30,083 nt of DNA, from the NCBI GenBank assembly GCA_023091735.1, contig JALKBU010000628.1, positions 1 to 30,083 of the forward strand. Direction: 5' to 3'. Source of the stretch: Trichomonas tenax. Lineage: Eukaryota > Parabasalia > Trichomonadida > Trichomonadidae. Below the pieces are notes generated by a model. That model was not told the DNA's origin. It did not search any database and saw only the letters and a program-made list of their open reading frames with translations. Both the position numbers and the translations under genes were made by a program. Within the stretch, counting starts at the first letter, position 1; the number at the start of each line of letters is the position of its first letter. Shown one piece after another: positions 26,009-30,083 of the stretch.

Positions 26009-27061
26009 ATGCAATATGTCAAAGCGAAAGAATTGCTGAACGAAAGCCTCCAACTCGAACAATATCCGAGCATATATCGTCAAATACCGGACAGGGCGTG
26101 CAATCCTACATATTACGATGCACAAGTCGAGTTCTGGAGCAAGTTTTTGATTGAATGGAGCAAAAAGTACAATGTTGTATCATTTGAGGCAAGTAAGCTT
26201 GAGGAAAGCCTCATATGGAACGAAATATATCCACCACTCGCATCTTCGTTGAAGAATCTCCTGAAAGCGAAAATTATCAAGAAATCTTCGACAATTGCGC
26301 TTAAGAAGTCATTGATTAGTACCATCATTTCGACTTTCAAGTGCGACGATTCAACTGATTACAAGAATTTAGATTATTGCTTCCTTCAGAACTTTGATGT
26401 AATATCTAAGAATATTCGTGAGTTGTATCTGAAGGTGACAAGATGTTCGTACGATTTAGTTGTCTGTGATGAGGAGTTGATTGAAAAATTCAATATCATT
26501 TCAATTCCTCTTCTTTCACAGGCATTTGAAAAGAACAAGTTTGCGATCAGACTTGCTCAAGGTGGATTTCTATTCTATAGTGATATAATTCAACCACCTA
26601 CTCCAAATCTCATCGATACATTCTTAATATTGAAGAAATCGATTTGTCAGGCCCAGAAGAAGCTTGATGAGATCGGTTTGGAGGCTGCTAAAGCATACAA
26701 TATGGGACAAATCCAACTAGAAAAGAAATACCAAAAATTACGTGAAAACTCTGAAGAGATTGTTCACAATGGCAAAAGAGCAGATCATATACTTGAAAAG
26801 GGTTTCTCTGACCAAAATGTTATCAATCAAACAAAGAATACAATTGAAACTCTTCAAACATTCATTTCAACACCAATTAACACATTGATTTCTCAAATCA
26901 ATATTGAGCAGATTACAGAGCCACCACAAGAAATGCAAAATGATGATGTTCTTCCTTATCACGATCCATTACCTCCCGAATCACACCCATATCCACCTGG
27001 GCAGGTCAGCGATGATGATTTCGATATAGGTTTTATGCCAACATCAAGTGTCTACAAATAA
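26009..27061 (+). CDS. CHMP7-like ESCRT-III protein
   Basis: The reading frame is open from ATG 25928 (377 codons), but its first ~14 codons come from the transposon's terminal repeat. ATG 26009 (350 residues) is preferred because it lies outside the element and right after AAAAGTGACA. Counting from 25928, residues ~60-125 (YYDAQVEFWSKFLIEWSKK..VVSFEASKLEES, then PPLASSLKNLLKAKIIKKSS) match the VPS25-like winged-helix half of CHMP7 (D.K..FW..L...S...GVV.....L...F, ..GLA.VL.DLL..G.L...S). Residues ~230-330 form charged helices, as expected for the Snf7-like half. The tail is Pro-rich then acidic (QVSDDDFDIGFMP), a possible MIM-like end. CHMP7 acts with ESCRT-III in nuclear envelope sealing and endosomal sorting; that role here is inferred. 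An unrelated winged-helix protein is the alternative. Confidence 0.6.
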   Translation: MQYVKAKELLNESLQLEQYPSIYRQIPDRACNPTYYDAQVEFWSKFLIEWSKKYNVVSFEASKLEESLIWNEIYPPLASSLKNLLKAKIIKKSSTIALKKSLISTIISTFKCDDSTDYKNLDYCFLQNFDVISKNIRELYLKVTRCSYDLVVCDEELIEKFNIISIPLLSQAFEKNKFAIRLAQGGFLFYSDIIQPPTPNLIDTFLILKKSICQAQKKLDEIGLEAAKAYNMGQIQLEKKYQKLRENSEEIVHNGKRADHILEKGFSDQNVINQTKNTIETLQTFISTPINTLISQINIEQITEPPQEMQNDDVLPYHDPLPPESHPYPPGQVSDDDFDIGFMPTSSVYK

Positions 27062-27423
27062 TAACATTTTTTAGCTTTATTTTTATTTGTTTGAATAAAT
27101 TATTTATGTATTTTGACTTCCTGTCAACTTTATACCATATTTATACTATTAATCAACGCTAAATAGAAAAATTTGAAAGATATAAGATAAATGTGACAAT
27201 CAAAGGGTAGCTATTTAGGTATGATGACTTCACTGCATGGATGATCTAATGATGAGATTTTGCAGCTGAGATTTAAAAATATGAAAATTTGATTAAGTAT
27301 TCGAATTTTGCTGAGGATTTATTTGAAAAAGTGAAAATATGCTCTTTTTCACGATATCAATGATAAAATAATGATAATGATATATTTTCCCTTTTTAGTT
27401 TTTTCATACCCTATTTTGCTAAA
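27062..27423. other. Intergenic region upstream of the DUF4392-like gene
   Basis: AT-rich. AAAAAGTGAAA (27326-27336) is a variant of the start-proximal motif, followed at 27343 by CTTTTTCACG in the opposite sense, making a loose inverted pair. No gene is recognised. Confidence 0.4.
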
Positions 27424-28287
27424 ATGGATAATAATGAGTTTCTAGAAAATCTTGAAGCAATCGTCTTCATCGATCCACAGAACGTTATATCTTCGAAAGA
27501 ATGGATGGTTGGAAGCATTGGCGATGCAGCTAAAATGATTCTCGCATGTGATAAAAATAGATTATCCTACATATTGACAGGATCGTGCTGCATTCATGGA
27601 AATTGCGAAGCAGATGGTCCAATAGGAGCTTCCATCCTATGTACAGCCTTACGGAATCTTGGTTACAATACTGAAGTATTGACTGACTCAAACGCAGCGA
27701 TTGTTGTACTGACTGCGTGCATGAAGTGCCCACTGAATATCCTCGACTCGATAGACAAAATAGATCGTAACTTGTCTTTCTTAGTGACAATCGGCAGACC
27801 TTCGAAGTGCAAGAAGTCGAATAACTACATATCGCAGCAAGGCGATGATATATCTAATGCCGTCATCAAACTCGACCAGCTTTTAGAGACACACGTCGAT
27901 GAAGAAAATCCACTCCCATATAAGGTGATAAGTATCTGTGACCGCCTCCAGGAGTGTGGTGCAGGAAACTTAGAGTGTATATCGAGGACTGATGACATAG
28001 CGAAGACTTTGTGCGATACACTTATTATGTCAGGTTGCTGCAATTGGGGTGGACTCGCACTTGCTGCAGCGTTAATTGCTCTGACAGATAACAAAGAGGC
28101 TGCTGTCGAATTTGTTGAATTGTGCGGAAAACAATCTGAAGTGTTAGATAAAATGCTCTATCAAGGTTCATATGATGCAGTTACAGGAAGGCAAGAAAGG
28201 ACGATTGATGGAATGGACTTTGACGTTGAGCACGCAAGTGTAACACATAGTATTGTTACATTAATCAAACAGAAGTTCCAATTATAA
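27424..28287 (+). CDS. DUF4392 / D-glutamate cyclase-like protein
   Basis: The 287-residue soluble protein shows the ordered motifs of the DUF4392 family: a TG-containing strand then EADGPIGASILCTALRNLGY (62-81, matching ETDGPPGA..LA.AL..LG), VTIGRPS (121-127), GDDIS (140-144), ISICDRLQECGAGN (169-182, the position of GIGDGGNEIGMGN) and SGCCNWGGLALAAAL (203-217, matching SGVSNWGGYALAAAL). Family members convert D-glutamate to 5-oxo-D-proline; the human protein is mitochondrial. Here the GDGGNE-like stretch is altered to CDRLQE, so catalysis or specificity may differ. No organelle presequence is obvious. The length fits a single-domain version. Cys-rich (13 or more), as is common for proteins of anaerobes. 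Confidence 0.82.
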   Translation: MDNNEFLENLEAIVFIDPQNVISSKEWMVGSIGDAAKMILACDKNRLSYILTGSCCIHGNCEADGPIGASILCTALRNLGYNTEVLTDSNAAIVVLTACMKCPLNILDSIDKIDRNLSFLVTIGRPSKCKKSNNYISQQGDDISNAVIKLDQLLETHVDEENPLPYKVISICDRLQECGAGNLECISRTDDIAKTLCDTLIMSGCCNWGGLALAAALIALTDNKEAAVEFVELCGKQSEVLDKMLYQGSYDAVTGRQERTIDGMDFDVEHASVTHSIVTLIKQKFQL

Positions 28288-28532
28288 GCAATGGATGCTC
28301 TGGTATTATATTTTCCGCTATTTTTGTTCATCATGACATTATTTGTAATAAATTAAAATTTCGAAATGTTGATTTCGATTTCACATCATTGCTTTATCAA
28401 CAGGCTTTGAATTAACAAATCTTTAAGAAGGAAATATTTATATACGAAATTGTGTTTTGCGATTGAAATAAATGAATGCTTTTATAGTTGAAATAAAGAA
28501 ACTTTAGCAGTTAAAGGAAAAAAAAAAATAAT
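28288..28532. other. Convergent 3' spacer
   Basis: AT-rich spacer between the stops of the DUF4392-like and SCAMP genes, with several AATAAA/TAAA signals and no gene. Confidence 0.5.
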
Positions 28533-29180
28533 TTAGGCTGTTGTTGTCGCGCCTTTTGAGCCCTGACCTTTGTACAATAAGAATGCCCTTGAGCCGATGA
28601 AGCCCTGAGCAAAAGCAGACAAAATCCAGAGAACAGCGGAAATTGTGCCTACGATTTTAACATATCCAGAGCCGGCAGAGTAAGCATCGATAACATAGAG
28701 AACTCCGCAAAGGCCAGATTTTGGTGGAGCAACAGCAGCGACAACGTTCATTGCGAAGAAGATAACCTGAAGCATGAACCAGCCAAGTGTGAGGTCTTCC
28801 TTCTTGCACTGATCGTAGAATTTTGTGTAGTTGACTCTAAAGGCAAGCGGGATACCAAGAACAGCGAAGATAATACTGAAAACAATATACTTCGATGGTG
28901 TGTATGCTGGGGGCATACTTCCAGCACCGCAGGCGGCAAAGACATTTAAGATAAGAGCAAGAGCCCAAAGAGCTTGTGACAAATAAGCAACCTTGCAGGC
29001 GGCCATCATTCTGACTGGAATTTCTTCAGTGATATCGTGATAGACAAATGGGCAGCACGGAGGCCAGTTAGGCTTTCTATCCTCCTCAAGTCCAAGCTGC
29101 TGCTGCCTGAGGTTTGCCTCGCGGCGCTTCAGCTCTTCCTCCTTCTGCTGAATGCGGGCGAATCTTTCTTGCGCGTCCAT
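28533..29180 (-). CDS. Secretory carrier-associated membrane protein (SCAMP)
   Basis: The 215-residue protein has a cytosolic N-terminal coiled coil (5-32, ERFARIQQKEEELKRRE..), the family signature NWPPCCPFVYHDITEEIP (38-55), and four membrane helices (~60-84, 96-117, 131-151, 172-198) with a short cytosolic C-terminus. The segment between helices 2 and 3 (FRVNYTKFYDQCKKED) sits at the position of the SCAMP E-peptide (CWYRPLYKAFR) but is diverged. The NPF repeats of long SCAMPs are absent, so this is a short form like SCAMP4/5 with a retained coil. Role: membrane recycling between trans-Golgi, endosomes and plasma membrane. AAAAGTGACA lies 14 bp upstream of the ATG, and the stop overlaps TAAA. 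Confidence 0.92.
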   Translation of the reverse strand: MDAQERFARIQQKEEELKRREANLRQQQLGLEEDRKPNWPPCCPFVYHDITEEIPVRMMAACKVAYLSQALWALALILNVFAACGAGSMPPAYTPSKYIVFSIIFAVLGIPLAFRVNYTKFYDQCKKEDLTLGWFMLQVIFFAMNVVAAVAPPKSGLCGVLYVIDAYSAGSGYVKIVGTISAVLWILSAFAQGFIGSRAFLLYKGQGSKGATTTA

Positions 29181-29194
29181 CGAATTTTACTTGT

Positions 29195-29204
29195 TGTCAC
29201 TTTT
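29195..29204 (-). promoter_or_regulatory. AAAAGTGACA motif upstream of SCAMP
   Basis: On the minus strand it reads CCAAAAGTGACAA, identical over 12 bases to the site before the CHMP7-like gene (CCAAAAGTGACAA). Confidence 0.45.
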
Positions 29205-29556
29205 GGAAATTGTTAGATATTCCATCGGTTATCTAAAAAATATTTTTATATAATCCAAAAAATTGACAAATAAAGTTTCATATGGCTTTCATTTCACATT
29301 GGCCATATAAAGATAATGAAAATCTTTATTCGGATATCACCAATTTTGGCTAAAATCTCGAAGTTTCAAAATTCTCTCATCATATTTTATCCTGTAATTT
29401 TGTGGCTGCTTTTGCTTCCCCTTAATTGGCTTATTTCCAAGTAGACGGTGTGAATTTGGTCAAAATAAAAAAATATAATATCCAATTCTTCATATTTCTG
29501 CTTTATCTATTAGCATATACTTATAGCTTCACTTTTACAAATACACCTATTAATGA

Positions 29557-29724
29557 GATTTATATCATGTTAATAATCATTTTAATTGTGACTTGTGCAT
29601 GAATGAATGCAACATTATAATATGTAACAAATGTTCTCTTGAAGAGAAAGAAGATGGAGATATTGATAAACATAGCCACTTAGCTCAGGAAATAGATATT
29701 CTCAAACGAGAACCAAAAGCATAA
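29557..29724 (+). pseudogene. Small Cys/His-rich relic, B-box-like
   Basis: A 55-codon open frame, not starting at ATG, reads with C-x2-C-x3-C-x5-C-x2-C (CDLC..C..CNKC) and, 12 residues on, KHSH followed by LAQEIDILKRE. The order Cys pairs, then HxH, then a helix resembles a B-box zinc finger with the beginning of its coil. It lacks a start and ends at TAA after REPKA, so it is probably the remnant of a larger gene. The surrounding 29181-29556 and 29725-29940 hold nothing recognised. Confidence 0.35.
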
Positions 29725-29939
29725 CATTTTTCAAGATTTTGTTATGTATAATGCGTGTGCGGAATAAACAATCGATCAACAATACTTAAAAAGTACTCCA
29801 ATTAAATATAAAGAACCAGTTAATGTGAAAGAATGTTTAAAAATCGGATTGAATTTGATTCAGATACAATATTCATATATGAGTATAAATACTCTTTTGT
29901 TGTTAAAATACTATTGATAATTAGCATGAAAATGAAGTA

Positions 29940-30083
29940 ATTGTTGAATAAAAACCAAGTAGTAGACTCAGGGGGTTATATGCCACTTTTTGTAACTATA
30001 TATAGTGGGGACAATAACTAATATATATAGTGGGGAAAAACTAAGTTAATTTTTTTATTATTTAATTTTTAATAAGTAAAAAA
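29940..30083. repeat. Right-end repeat, inverted match to left end
   Basis: Contains CCAAGTAGTAGACTCAGGGG (29955-29974) and two direct copies of TATATAGTGGGGA (29999 and 30024). Its reverse complement matches the left 1-150 block. Confidence 0.55.

Overview
The window looks like nuclear DNA of a parabasalid protist (trichomonad), probably a Tritrichomonas-like species; this is inference. It is very AT-rich between genes. The protein genes are intronless and closely spaced on both strands. Stop codons often run into a TAAA that could serve as poly(A) signal. The proteins are eukaryotic: a TRAPP subunit, SCAMP, a CHMP7-like ESCRT-III protein, a karyopherin-like protein, a DHHC acyltransferase, a GP63/leishmanolysin-like protease with a C-terminal membrane anchor, and a GT61-type glycosyltransferase.

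Layout. 1-150: degenerate repeat matching, in inverted orientation, the last ~140 bases of the window. 0.5-8.6 kb: three minus-strand genes (BTB-like coiled-coil protein, Q/N/P/M-rich coiled-coil protein, karyopherin-like HEAT protein), with a ~109-bp tandem array between the first two. 9.1-13.5 kb: two decaying minus-strand surface-protein genes. 13.9-19.0 kb: a compact block with TRAPPC2, a bromodomain-like protein, a small basic protein, the GP63-like protease and the GT61-like enzyme. 19.0-20.3 kb: a 1.4-kb intergenic region with duplicated promoter-like blocks, two E2F-like sites and several imperfect hairpins. 20.3-21.2 kb: DHHC-family gene. 21.7-26.0 kb: a decayed DDE_Tnp_4-type transposon with long terminal repeats, an inverted duplication at its right end and a run of long hairpins. 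26.0-29.2 kb: CHMP7-like, DUF4392-like and SCAMP genes. 29.2-30.1 kb: repeat-rich end with a small zinc-finger-like relic.

Several genes serve the endomembrane system: TRAPPC2 (ER-Golgi tethering), GT61-like (Golgi glycosylation), DHHC (S-acylation), SCAMP (post-Golgi recycling) and CHMP7-like (ESCRT). GP63 and the broken type I membrane proteins would be surface cargo. They are not an operon; orientation is mixed.

The least explained features are: (i) consecutive ~75-115-nt hairpins with unrelated arms inside the transposon, one of which shares its outer arm with a hairpin 4.6 kb away between ordinary genes; (ii) two copies of the transposon terminal repeat in which the spacers of both short palindromes are exactly inverted; (iii) a recurrent TTTACATGTCA motif upstream of genes; and (iv) an AAAAGTGNCA motif a few bases before several start codons.
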